From: Acidimicrobiaceae bacterium
GTDB taxonomy: Bacteria; Actinomycetota; Acidimicrobiia; Acidimicrobiales; RAAP-2
NCBI GenBank assembly: GCA_003160635.1
Contig: PMLV01000040.1
Span: 51,808-115,807 of the forward strand
Direction of reading: 5' to 3'
DNA: 64,000 nucleotides
Shown: piece by piece, positions 37,901 to 46,263 of the stretch
How the letters are laid out: every line of letters starts with the position of its first letter
How positions within the stretch are numbered: position 1 is the stretch's first letter
Notes under the pieces: generated by a model
What the model was told of the DNA's origin: nothing
Seen by the model: only the letters and a program-made list of their open reading frames with translations
Databases searched by the model: none
Made by a program: the position numbers and the translations under genes

Positions 37901-38901
37901 GCAGCACCCATTCGCACTCGCACCGCCACGGCACGCCACATCCCCACACGCATGACCCGGACAGTGGCGCAGAGATCCCCGTCGTGCCGAGGCCGCACGC
38001 GATCGCGCCCGGGGTGCTCGAGATCGACACCTTGCTCGGCGGGTGGGAGCGCGTGACCGCGGGATACCTCATTGAGGGCTCCGCTCCCGTGCTCATCGAA
38101 ACCGGCAGCCAGTCCTCGGTCCCCGTCCTCCTCGCTGCCCTCGACCAGATAGGAGTCGGGCCCGAAGAACTGGCCGGCGTGGCGGTCACCCACATCCACC
38201 TCGATCATGCAGGCGGCGTCGGCGATGTGGCGCGTGCGTTTCCTTCGGCCACCGTGTACGTCCACGAGAAGGGCGCACGTCATTTGGCCGATCCGACCCG
38301 GCTCATCGACTCGGCCGCACGGGTGTACGGGCCGTTGCTCGACTCGCTCTACGGGCGGATGGCGCCCACCGAGGCCGCGCGCCTCCACGTGGTGGCGGAC
38401 GGGGAGGAGATTCCGGTCGGGCCCGACCGGACCCTGGTTGCGGTCGACTCACCCGGCCACGCCAAGCATCACGTGGGGTTTCACGACTCGCGGAGCGGCG
38501 TCCTCTTTGCCGGGGACGCCGTCGGCGTCAAACTGCCCGACGGCGGGGTCCTGCGCCCGGCCACCCCGCCGCCCGACTTCGACCTGACCCAGGCGCTGCA
38601 CTCGCTCGAGAAATTCGCGGCCCGACGTCCGACGGCCATTGCCCTGGCGCACTACGGGCTGCTCGAATCCCCCGAAGAGCTCCTGGCCGAAGCCGGTGAG
38701 ACCTTGAGGGAGTGGGCTCAGACTGCCGAGACGGCCTACCGGGCCGGGGCAGACATCGCCGAAGCGCTCTCAGCCCGCTTCGACGCCGCGCTCAGCGATA
38801 TCGATCCGGCACACCGGGAGAAGCTCGACACACTGAACGGCGTCCACTCGAACGCAGCCGGCTTCCGCCGCTGGCTGGAAGGGCGGGAAACCCCCTCCTG
38901 A
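37897..38901 (+). CDS. Metallo-beta-lactamase-fold hydrolase
   Basis: A 334-residue MBL-fold enzyme. The motif THIHLDHAGG gives His99, His101, Asp103 and His104; later ligands are in DSPGHAKHH and FAGDAVG. A His-rich N-terminal tail (residues 5-19, seven His) may bind extra metal. The C-terminal 100 residues are helical. It starts at GTG 37897 inside the stop of the glucose dehydrogenase gene, so it is translationally coupled. A lactonase acting on gluconolactone is an attractive guess from the context, but glyoxalase II-like or other hydrolysis is equally possible. Confidence 0.85.
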   Translation: MSSTHSHSHRHGTPHPHTHDPDSGAEIPVVPRPHAIAPGVLEIDTLLGGWERVTAGYLIEGSAPVLIETGSQSSVPVLLAALDQIGVGPEELAGVAVTHIHLDHAGGVGDVARAFPSATVYVHEKGARHLADPTRLIDSAARVYGPLLDSLYGRMAPTEAARLHVVADGEEIPVGPDRTLVAVDSPGHAKHHVGFHDSRSGVLFAGDAVGVKLPDGGVLRPATPPPDFDLTQALHSLEKFAARRPTAIALAHYGLLESPEELLAEAGETLREWAQTAETAYRAGADIAEALSARFDAALSDIDPAHREKLDTLNGVHSNAAGFRRWLEGRETPS

Positions 38902-38915
38902 CGAGGAGGTATTCG

Positions 38916-39191
38916 CTACTCGACCACCATTTTGGCGCGGAGCTCCTCCTGGCGAATTTCGAAGTCGTCGAGCGAGATACGCCCGTCAGCCAGATCCTCG
39001 TGCAATCTGGCGAACTGCTCGAGCAGGCGGGTTTGATCGACCACCTCGCCGTTCGAGCTGCCGATGTCACCGACATCATCCGCTGCCTTGTCCTCACGAC
39101 GGGACTGCCGATCGTCCATCTTTGCCCGGGCCCGATCCTTCTTGGCCTGGTCGCGCTGAAGCTTGCCGAACGTCGAGCGTGCGCGTGCCAT
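38916..39191 (-). CDS. Small charged helical protein, SHOCT-like tail
   Basis: A 91-residue protein. The N-terminal half is very basic (MARARSTFGKLQRDQAKKDR). The C-terminal LLEQFARLHEDLADGRISLD then DFEIRQEELRAKM resembles a SHOCT-type short helical motif. It starts at ATG 39191, with GAAAGGAG upstream. Function unknown; proteins like this may bind nucleic acid or RNA polymerase. It lies between the MBL gene (convergent) and tRNA-Ser. Confidence 0.68.
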   Translation of the reverse strand: MARARSTFGKLQRDQAKKDRARAKMDDRQSRREDKAADDVGDIGSSNGEVVDQTRLLEQFARLHEDLADGRISLDDFEIRQEELRAKMVVE

Positions 39192-39295
39192 GGTTGACTC
39201 CTTTCCGGTCGTAGCGACGACCAGGTGCTGCCGGCAGAGCGCCTGCCCCACCGTAAAGATCCTTCTCAGAGATGCGATGGGCCGCTGTGACCCGG

Positions 39296-39384
39296 TGGCG
39301 GAGGGAGTGGGATTCGAACCCACGGTACCCATGAGGCACAACGGTTTTCGAGACCGTCCGATTCGGCCACTCTCGCATCCCTCC
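39296..39384 (-). tRNA. tRNA-Ser (CGA)
   Basis: On the minus strand it begins GGAGGGA, pairs with TCCCTCC, and ends in an encoded CCA (39296-39298). The anticodon stem-loop is ACGGT-CTCGAAA-ACCGT with anticodon CGA. A long variable arm and the T-arm GGGTTCGAATCCC are present, all typical of serine tRNA. It reads UCG codons, frequent in this high-GC genome. Confidence 0.97.
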
Positions 39385-39409
39385 GGGGGAGATCCTAGCG
39401 GGTGCGCCC

Positions 39410-39868
39410 TCAGTCCCCGAGTGCGGGAGGCGCCGAGAGCGCCCGTTTCCCTGCAAAGAACGAGGTCAAAAGGGTTGCACACTCCGCTTCACGCACGCCG
39501 GCGGTGATCGGCAGCTCATGGTTGAGTCGAGGGTCGCAACACAGGTTGTAGAGGGTTCCGCAGGCTCCCGCACGGGGATCGGCGGCCCCGAAAACCAGGC
39601 GCCCCACCCGGGCGGCAACGAGTGCCCCCGCACACATCGGGCAAGGCTCGAGGGTCACCACCAAGGTGGCAGCGGACAGCCGCCATCCCCCCAGGGCCAG
39701 GGCCGCATCCCGCAGTGCGAGCACCTCGGCGTGTGCGGTGGGGTCGCCCGTGAGCTCACGCTCGTTGTGGCGTGCCGCCACGACGAGCCCGTCGATCAGG
39801 ACGACGGCACCGACCGGCACGTCGTCGTGGGCCAGGGCATCTCGGGCCTGTGCGAGGGCCAGGCCCAT
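39410..39868 (-). CDS. tadA: tRNA-specific adenosine deaminase TadA
   Basis: A 152-residue zinc deaminase that converts A34 of tRNA-Arg(ACG) to inosine. The catalytic motif is HAE (His46, Glu48), followed by PCPMC (Cys76, Cys79) as zinc ligands. The C-terminal LNHELPITAGVREAECATLL is typical of TadA rather than of other CDA-fold enzymes. In-frame sense codons extend about 15 residues upstream (reading DYPLTDPQA) without an ordinary start codon, so ATG 39868 is taken. It sits beside tRNA-Ser on the same strand. Confidence 0.93.
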   Translation of the reverse strand: MGLALAQARDALAHDDVPVGAVVLIDGLVVAARHNERELTGDPTAHAEVLALRDAALALGGWRLSAATLVVTLEPCPMCAGALVAARVGRLVFGAADPRAGACGTLYNLCCDPRLNHELPITAGVREAECATLLTSFFAGKRALSAPPALGD

Positions 39869-39955
39869 GGCTTGAGGGTCGGTCAGCGGGTAGTCGGGTT
39901 CGGTGGTTATGGACCCTTTATAGGGCGCTGCTGACCGATTGCCCGAATCGTGCCT

Positions 39956-41047
39956 CTACGGGTAGGAGCTGGTAGAGGCCAGGCCGACGTCCTTGCGGAT
40001 GAGATTGTCAGCAGCCTCGGTCTCGTTCGCCAGAGCGTGCAGCTGGGCGAACCACGAATTCAGCGTGGCCGTGCTTTCCGAGGAGATGGATTGGAGGAAG
40101 GAGATGAAGTCCTGGGTGCGCAGTGTCAGGTCCTGCGCCGGCACCTGCAGAGCCTGGGGCCACGCAACGAAGTGGACGGTATAGGCGAATTCACTCAAGG
40201 AGGTGACGTAGGGGCTGAGCTCTTGGGTGACCTGGGCCACCGATTGCCCGCTGCTGGTCGCGAGCGCGTGCGTGACGGTGACGTTGGCGGCGTTGAGTCT
40301 CGTGGAGGCAACGGTGAATTGGTTGAGGACGGTGTTGCTCACCGGGATGAGCTCTTTGTGCGTCTCGGACTTCACCGTTAACGGCGTCAAAGATCCCGGC
40401 GTCGATCCGGGGGAGTTGGCCCTGATGATCGCCACAATGATGACAACCACCACAACCGCCACCACCCAGGGGATGGCGCTGCCCCATCGGCGGGGGGATC
40501 GCCCCGGAGCGGGAGTGTCCTCATTCAGACCCTGCACCCACTCCACGGGAGCTGGTGCGGGATCCGGTACGACACGTGGTGACATCTCTGGCGCAACGAT
40601 GGGCCTTGCGGAAGTCGTTGGTGGCTCGAACGTGACTGGGATAGTTGCCGTCTGACTCGGGGGCGGATTCCATGGCGTCGTTCGTTGAGGAGCATCGGTC
40701 TGTCGACGCGGCGCTGTCGCCGTTGCAGTCCGGCCGAGATTGCGGGGGGCCAGGTGTTCGAAGCGGGACTCGACGTCAGGTCGACGGAAGGATTGGGGTG
40801 GAGCAGGTTGTCCGGGCGACTTCGATGGATGCCGGTCCATGGCGGAGCGCCGGAGCGTTCCCTCTTCGCCGAAGGTCGAGGAGCGCCAATCCCACGTTCG
40901 AATCGACTCCACGATCGAAGCCAGCCGCTCGTCGATCGAATCCGAGGCTCCCTCGCTCGAAAGCGCAAACACCGTCTCCGCAGGCGGGTCCCGGCGGGGC
41001 GTGTGCGCGCTCCGCTGCATCCCTTCCCTGCGCCCCGACATGTCCAT
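39956..41047 (-). CDS. Single-pass membrane protein with disordered N-terminus
   Basis: A 363-residue protein. Residues 1-185 are Pro/Arg/Thr-rich and probably disordered and cytoplasmic. A single membrane segment (AIPWVVAVVVVVIIVAII) lies at about 191-208. The C-terminal 150 residues form a helical extracytoplasmic domain without cysteines. I do not recognise the family. The topology (cytoplasmic disordered tail, one helix, outer domain) is that of many actinobacterial envelope or signalling proteins. It is divergent from the BcsA-like glycosyltransferase. Confidence 0.6.
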   Translation of the reverse strand: MDMSGRREGMQRSAHTPRRDPPAETVFALSSEGASDSIDERLASIVESIRTWDWRSSTFGEEGTLRRSAMDRHPSKSPGQPAPPQSFRRPDVESRFEHLAPRNLGRTATATAPRRQTDAPQRTTPWNPPPSQTATIPVTFEPPTTSARPIVAPEMSPRVVPDPAPAPVEWVQGLNEDTPAPGRSPRRWGSAIPWVVAVVVVVIIVAIIRANSPGSTPGSLTPLTVKSETHKELIPVSNTVLNQFTVASTRLNAANVTVTHALATSSGQSVAQVTQELSPYVTSLSEFAYTVHFVAWPQALQVPAQDLTLRTQDFISFLQSISSESTATLNSWFAQLHALANETEAADNLIRKDVGLASTSSYP

Positions 41048-41189
41048 GGATCATATGGTGTACCAGATCGGGAACCTTCTCTGATCATGTCATCCGATTC
41101 CCGGTTCATGTCACCTGAAGTTCGAATGTGCGTCGCGTGCGTGTCATCTTCCGACGAAAAGTCGCGCCGGCAGTAGCTACACTCCGCCC

Positions 41190-42641
41190 GTGCTCCCGAC
41201 CCTGATGAGCGAGCCCGAGAGCCAGCTCCGCCTTGAGGCGAGCACCTCCGGCCTGGCGGACCGGGTGCCCCTGGTATCGGCCCGTAGCCTCTTTTCAAAG
41301 GGGCAACGTAACTTCCTTATCGGCCTGTTTTGCGTCATTGTCTTGGGCCTGGTCTTGTCGGTCCGGGTTACCTTTATCGTGATTCTGGCGATCTTCACGT
41401 TGACGTACCTCGTGGCGGTCGTGTACCGGGTCTTCTTGTTCGTGCGCTCGTCGAGGGCCGATGCCGTAGAAGTCGTAACGGACGAGGAAGCGTTGAGTGT
41501 GCCAGAGCGTGATCTGCCGTTTTACACGATCATGATCGCGGCATATCGAGAATCGGCGGTGATCGCAAAACTTGTCGAACAGGTTGAACAGCTTGACTAC
41601 CCGGTTGAGCGTCTCGAGGTTCTGCTGCTCATTGAAGAGGATGATGACGAAACGCTCGAAGCGTTGCGGAAGATCGATGCCGGTTCTCAGTTCAAACTGG
41701 TGGTCGTTCCGCCCGGTGAGCCGCGCACGAAACCCAAAGCGCTCAACTACGGGCTGACGTTGGCTCGAGGGGATATCGTCGCGGTCTTCGACGTCGAGGA
41801 TTCTCCTGACATTCTCCAGCTGCGCCGCGCAGCCGTAGCGCTGAATCGCTTCGGACCCGAGGTTGCGTGTTTGCAGGCAAAGTTGTCGTACGGAAACGCC
41901 GATCAGAATTTCATCACTCGGAGCTTCACCATCGAGTACGCCATGTGGTTTTCCTTCTTTCTGCCCGGCTTGGTGTCATTGAATGCGCCGATTCCGCTGG
42001 GGGGGACATCAAACCATTTCCGTCGTGCTGCGCTGCGGGCGCTTGGGGGCTGGGACCCCTACAACGTCACTGAAGACTGCGACTTGGGCGTCCGAATGTT
42101 CCGGGAGGGTTATCGCACAAAGGTCCTCGAATCCGTCACCCTTGAGGAAGCCAATAGCGATTTCGTCAACTGGGTCAAACAGCGTTCGCGATGGTACAAG
42201 GGTTACCTGCAGACCTTCTTCATCCATCTTCGTTCCCCGGTGGAACTCACCAGGGAGATGGGCTGGAAGGGTGTATTCCACTTGACGGCATTTGTCGGTG
42301 CAACCCCGATTCTCGCCGTATTTAACCCAGTCTTCTGGGTTCTGACCATTCTGTGGTTTGTGGCCCATCCGGTGTTCCTGCTTGAGATCTTTCCTGCACC
42401 CGTCTACTACGTGGGACTGGTTCTGTGGTCCTTTGGCAATTTCCTCCTCTGGTACCTGACCCTGCTCGTCGCCCGTCACACCATGCGAAGTGGATTGATT
42501 GTCGCAGCGATGCTAGTGCCGCTCTACTGGATCATGATGTCCATAGCCGCCGTGAAGGCAGGGTTTCAGCTTGTCGTCACACCTTCCTTCTGGGAGAAGA
42601 CGGTGCACGGACTTACGGAGAAGCCGCAATTAATCGAGTAA
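41190..42641 (+). CDS. Membrane GT2 glycosyltransferase, cellulose-synthase-like
   Basis: A 483-residue processive-type family 2 glycosyltransferase. Two N-terminal membrane segments (about 41-85) precede the catalytic domain, with the first Asp region at EEDDDET (149-155), FDVEDSPD at about 200-207, TED (294-296) and QxxRW (Q331-W335). Four more membrane segments lie near the C-terminus. It should polymerise a sugar nucleotide on the inner face and extrude a beta-glycan. No PilZ domain is present, so any c-di-GMP control would be indirect. GTG 41190 has TACACT 6 nt upstream, suggesting leaderless expression. Confidence 0.88.
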   Translation: MLPTLMSEPESQLRLEASTSGLADRVPLVSARSLFSKGQRNFLIGLFCVIVLGLVLSVRVTFIVILAIFTLTYLVAVVYRVFLFVRSSRADAVEVVTDEEALSVPERDLPFYTIMIAAYRESAVIAKLVEQVEQLDYPVERLEVLLLIEEDDDETLEALRKIDAGSQFKLVVVPPGEPRTKPKALNYGLTLARGDIVAVFDVEDSPDILQLRRAAVALNRFGPEVACLQAKLSYGNADQNFITRSFTIEYAMWFSFFLPGLVSLNAPIPLGGTSNHFRRAALRALGGWDPYNVTEDCDLGVRMFREGYRTKVLESVTLEEANSDFVNWVKQRSRWYKGYLQTFFIHLRSPVELTREMGWKGVFHLTAFVGATPILAVFNPVFWVLTILWFVAHPVFLLEIFPAPVYYVGLVLWSFGNFLLWYLTLLVARHTMRSGLIVAAMLVPLYWIMMSIAAVKAGFQLVVTPSFWEKTVHGLTEKPQLIE

Positions 42642-42780
42642 GTGGTTGGCGCTCGGCATCGGGAGTTGACTCTGTTGTAAGTCAAGGCCGCACCATCCGA
42701 GGAGTAGCCATCGTGTGAACGATGCGTGTCCGGTTGGTTGCAGGTTGGTTGGGAAGTTTTTTTCCGAGCACCTTCTTGGG

Positions 42781-42817
42781 TATTCCCGTTGACATGAACC
42801 GGGAATACGTCCATATT
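42781..42817 (+). promoter_or_regulatory. Promoter with -35 inside an inverted repeat
   Basis: TTGACA (42789-42794, perfect -35) is 17 bases from CATATT (42812-42817, four of six -10 positions), placing the transcription start near 42824, just before the riboswitch. The -35 lies exactly in the 11-base loop of a perfect 8-bp inverted repeat TATTCCCG / CGGGAATA (42781-42788, 42800-42807). Such a dyad over a -35 is a probable operator for an unknown regulator. Confidence 0.62.
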
Positions 42818-42831
42818 CGAATGGAATAGCA

Positions 42832-42908
42832 GTCGAAAAGGGCAAACCTCCCGCGAGGGGGTGACGCAAAGCCACGGGACTCCATGAGTCAGCCGGGCCG
42901 CCGAAATG
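42832..42908 (+). promoter_or_regulatory. Cyclic di-GMP-I (GEMM) riboswitch
   Basis: The conserved core of GEMM-I is present in order: AGGGCAAACC (42839-42848), a short GC hairpin (P2), GACGCAAAGCC (42863-42873), a second hairpin ACGGGACTCC/AGTCAGCCGGG and the closing GCCG. The GGG before CAAACC, which includes the base that distinguishes c-di-GMP from cGAMP binders, is retained. It lies in the 5' leader of the secreted GH5-like gene, about 57 nt before its ATG, so it probably controls translation or early transcription of that gene in response to c-di-GMP. Confidence 0.85.
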
Positions 42909-42964
42909 GTGTTGGGTTTCTCCCCGTTTCCGCGACCCTTGGTTCATTCTGGGTGGAGAGGGAC

Positions 42965-44686
42965 ATGGGTCGGATGACAACTGCGGGATCGAGTGGTTCT
43001 ACAGACAACGCCGGGAGCGGCTCGGCTGGTACCACGGTATCCACCCGACGTTGGTGGTGCAGCCAGCGTGCGGTCCTCGCTGTGGCCGTTTGCATTCTCG
43101 TCGGCTTGATCACGCTGAACACGTCGAGATCGGCCGTGGCCTCAGAAGATGCGGTGCATACATCAGTTATCTCGTCGGTCACCCCGCACCCGGTATCAAC
43201 CACGACCACGTCAGGTGAGCACGTCATTGGTTCACTCTCGCGGACGCGGGTCACGACTCACAAGCTGTCCTTCACTGCTGGACTGGGACCAAATGGTCAA
43301 GCCCGCCGGCCTTCTCTCACGGCCTCACTCCCGTCGATCTCGACTACGACTGTCCAAATACCGGGTGCACCGGTCGTCACCTCCCTCTCGCCCAGCACTG
43401 TTTCGGCGGGTGGCGGTTCCATTGTGACCATCTTCGGGAGTGGGTTTGGCGGAGCGACCGCAGTTAAGTTCGGGCCGAATTCCCCCTCTAGTTTCACGGT
43501 GGTCACGCAGAACGAAATCACGGCGACAGCACCCACGAATGCCGGTACCGTCGGCGTGAGCGTTGTCAACACGTTGGGGGCGTCCACGGCGTCTCAAGGA
43601 AGCCAACTGACCTATGCATCGACGGGCCAGCTTCCGATTACAGCATCGGGACCCAATCTCGAAATCGGTGGCGTTCCTCACAAATTCACCGGTGTGAATG
43701 CCTACGAACTGGCGACCGAGTGGGGTACTAACCCTGGTTGCGGCGGCATGGAAACGACGACTCAGATCGCATCGCTCTTTTCCTCATTAGCTCCCGATTC
43801 CATCGTGCGCTTCTGGGCCTTCCAAGGTGACCTCGCGACGAACATCAACACCCATCAGATCGACTGGGCTCCAATCGATCGGATCTTCTACCTCGCAGCC
43901 GAGTATCACGTCTATCTCCTGCCGGCCATCACGGATCAAGGCGGCACCTGTGACGGGCAACATTGGCAGGATCCGTCATGGTACGCGGGCGGCTACAAGG
44001 ACGTCTTCAACACGGCGGCGAACTCCGATGGCAGCGGTGTCACGCCGTTGTCCTACTGGGACTACATGCGGGCGCTGGTGAGCCGTTACAAGAACTCCCC
44101 GGCGTTGGGTATGTGGGAGCCGATCTCTGAACCGGAGGCGTCGACCTGTGCGTCCACCTACGAGCCGATCAATTGCGGGGGTCACCAGACATGCCCCAAG
44201 GAGTCCGCTGCTGCGACCGACCTCTTGTCCTTCTTCGACACTGTGGGTGGGGAGATTCACTCCCTCGATCCGACCCACCTCGTTGAAGGTGGATTCATCG
44301 GTGGCGGTCAATGCGGCACCGCGGGAACCGACTACGAGACCGTAGGGGCGAGCCCGGGAATTGACGTCCTCAGCGTTCATGATGGTTATGGGGCGTCGTT
44401 GTTGGGCGGTGATCAGTGGAATGGCCTGGCTGTGCGCTTCGCCCAAGCGGCCGTTTTAGACAAGCCGATCATCACGGGCGAGACTGGGATTATCGCCGGC
44501 AACGTTCCGGGATGTGAAAGCTTCAGCCAGCGCGCAACCAACATGGCAGCAAAGAGACAAACTCAGTTTGGGGCTGGGTCGGACGGGTTCTTGGTCTGGG
44601 ACTGGGTGATCGACCCCCTGGGACCATGCAGCGGGAACACCGGTCCAGGCGACCCCTTGATGAACCTGTTCACCGTCGGTTCATAA
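42965..44686 (+). CDS. Exported GH5-like glycoside hydrolase with IPT/TIG domain
   Basis: A 573-residue protein. A membrane signal or anchor lies at about 35-51. An IPT/TIG Ig-like domain (PVVTSLSPSTVSAGGGSIVT) spans about 136-220. A (beta/alpha)8 domain of GH5 type spans 228-573, with IVRFWAFQGD, WEPISEPE (acid Glu389) and TGETG (nucleophile Glu506). The usual NEP of GH5 is SEP here. Likely substrate is a beta-glucan or mannan at the cell surface. ATG 42965 follows GGAGAGGGAC; an in-frame ATG at 42884 falls inside the riboswitch. It is preceded by the BcsA-like GT. Confidence 0.8.
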   Translation: MGRMTTAGSSGSTDNAGSGSAGTTVSTRRWWCSQRAVLAVAVCILVGLITLNTSRSAVASEDAVHTSVISSVTPHPVSTTTTSGEHVIGSLSRTRVTTHKLSFTAGLGPNGQARRPSLTASLPSISTTTVQIPGAPVVTSLSPSTVSAGGGSIVTIFGSGFGGATAVKFGPNSPSSFTVVTQNEITATAPTNAGTVGVSVVNTLGASTASQGSQLTYASTGQLPITASGPNLEIGGVPHKFTGVNAYELATEWGTNPGCGGMETTTQIASLFSSLAPDSIVRFWAFQGDLATNINTHQIDWAPIDRIFYLAAEYHVYLLPAITDQGGTCDGQHWQDPSWYAGGYKDVFNTAANSDGSGVTPLSYWDYMRALVSRYKNSPALGMWEPISEPEASTCASTYEPINCGGHQTCPKESAAATDLLSFFDTVGGEIHSLDPTHLVEGGFIGGGQCGTAGTDYETVGASPGIDVLSVHDGYGASLLGGDQWNGLAVRFAQAAVLDKPIITGETGIIAGNVPGCESFSQRATNMAAKRQTQFGAGSDGFLVWDWVIDPLGPCSGNTGPGDPLMNLFTVGS

Positions 44687-44916
44687 TTCTTCAAGGACCT
44701 CGCTGGGGGTGACGAGCAGTCCCGGTTCGCTTAGCGGATAGGGGATCGGGCGGCGGTCGGACCTAAGGTACAAGCGCCTCTCGTAATGGCTGCTTCGTGA
44801 TCTCGACGCGTGTGGGAAACGTGCTTGCGAACTCGCCGCGATCACGAGGTTATTTCTGTGTGTCAACGGGCGTTCTTGCTTGTGGACTAATCACCGCATG
44901 GTGAGACTTAACGACG

Positions 44917-46263
44917 ATGAGCCAGACGCTCCCCCGCCTTGATGAACCTGCCCTGCTCCGATCAATCGCACCGGTAGTGGAAATGTCCGCCACCGAGGTG
45001 CCACGGGAAAGCGAGGCCCGAGGGAGCCGTTTCCCGACGCCATCCGGCCAGTCCGGGCAGAATTCCAGCTTTCCCCTCGTTGAACTGGCAATTCCGGTCT
45101 ACAACGAGGAGCACGCCCTCGAGGTGAATGTATGCCGCCTTCGCTCCTATCTGGACGAGTCGTTCCCCTTCCAAACGACGGTCCGAATCGTCGACAACGC
45201 CAGTACTGACGGGACATGGGCAGTGGCGACCCGACTCGCAGCAACCCTCCCCGGCGTAACAGCGATGAGGCTCGACGAAAAGGGCAAAGGTCGAGCGGTT
45301 CGCGCCGCCTGGTCGACCAGCTCCGCCCAGGTCGTGGCCTATATGGATGTCGACCTTTCAACTCATCTTGGCGCACTCCTTCCTTTGGTCGCCCCCCTGC
45401 TCTCCGGTCACAGTGATGTGGCAATCGGCAGCCGATTGGCTCCAGGCGCCCATGTCCTTCGAGGTGTCCGCCGTGAGGTGGTTTCGCGTGGCTACCATTT
45501 GCTCCTTCGGCTCGCGCTACGCAACCAGTTTTCGGATGCAACTTGCGGATTCAAAGCGGCTCGACGTGAGACGGCGGAGATGCTACTTCCTCTCGTGAGC
45601 GATGAACATTGGTTCTTCGACACCGAGCTACTGGTGCTGGCTGAGCGCAATGGATTCCGCATTCACGAGGTGCCGGTGGACTGGATTGATGACGCCGACT
45701 CTCGGGTGAAGGTGCGGACCGTAGCGCGGGGCGACCTGAGAGGTATCGCTCGGCTCATGCACAGTCGAGCCACGGGGCAGGAGCGACAGACAAGTTCGAA
45801 TGGCTCAAAGAACTTGCCACATGCGCGACAGGGAACTCGTTACGCAGGAGTAGGTGTCGTGAGCACCGTGGCCTACCTCGTTATCTTTCTCGTGTTGCGT
45901 GGTGATCTTGGAATGTATGCCGCCAATGTCGCTGCTTTGGCCTTGAGCACCGTAGGCAACACAATCGCCCACGCTCGATTCACCTTTGGCCCCAGGGGTG
46001 GATTGCGCATGCGTCAAGCAGCGATCGCCGGAGGCACGTCCTTCGTCACCGCAATAGCTCTCACTTCGTTGGCTCTAATCGCCGAAGAGTTGCTCGGGGC
46101 GGCTTCATCCGTAACAGAGGCGCTTGCGATCTTGCTGGGCACTGTGGTCGCCGGATTCGTGGAGCTTGTCATGCTCCGTGCATCCGCATATCGCATTCAC
46201 ACTCAGCATGCGCGTCGCGAGTCCAGGCCTGATCACCTAGCGAGTCCAGGCCTGATCAGCTAG
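44917..46263 (+). CDS. GT2 glycosyltransferase fused to a GtrA-like membrane domain
   Basis: A 448-residue protein. Residues about 50-280 form a GT2 domain of the dolichol-phosphate-sugar synthase type (AIPVYNEEHALEVNVCRLRS, VDNASTDGTW, YMDVDLSTHL, FKAARRETAEMLL). Residues about 305-430 form a four-segment GtrA-like domain (RYAGVGVVSTVAYLVIFLVL, NTIAHARFTF). Such fusions make a polyprenyl-phosphate sugar and help flip or transfer it. ATG 44917 has no strong ribosome site. A 23-bp tandem duplication forms its 3' end. It converges with the methyltransferase gene with 8-bp overlap. Confidence 0.85.
   Translation: MSQTLPRLDEPALLRSIAPVVEMSATEVPRESEARGSRFPTPSGQSGQNSSFPLVELAIPVYNEEHALEVNVCRLRSYLDESFPFQTTVRIVDNASTDGTWAVATRLAATLPGVTAMRLDEKGKGRAVRAAWSTSSAQVVAYMDVDLSTHLGALLPLVAPLLSGHSDVAIGSRLAPGAHVLRGVRREVVSRGYHLLLRLALRNQFSDATCGFKAARRETAEMLLPLVSDEHWFFDTELLVLAERNGFRIHEVPVDWIDDADSRVKVRTVARGDLRGIARLMHSRATGQERQTSSNGSKNLPHARQGTRYAGVGVVSTVAYLVIFLVLRGDLGMYAANVAALALSTVGNTIAHARFTFGPRGGLRMRQAAIAGGTSFVTAIALTSLALIAEELLGAASSVTEALAILLGTVVAGFVELVMLRASAYRIHTQHARRESRPDHLASPGLIS
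46218..46263 (+). repeat. 23-bp tandem duplication at a gene end
   Basis: Two adjacent 23-bp units (46218-46240 and 46241-46263) differ at one base. Both contain CCAGGCCTGATCA. Because 23 is not a multiple of three, the second copy is read in another frame and supplies the TAG stop of the GT2-GtrA gene. The duplication therefore lengthened and changed that protein's C-terminus, and created the overlap with the methyltransferase gene. Confidence 0.9.

Noticed and set aside
44681-44866. 61-codon minus-strand frame in the gap after the GH5-like gene
   Set aside because: No ribosome site and no recognisable motif; the 230-bp gap otherwise shows nothing I can support.
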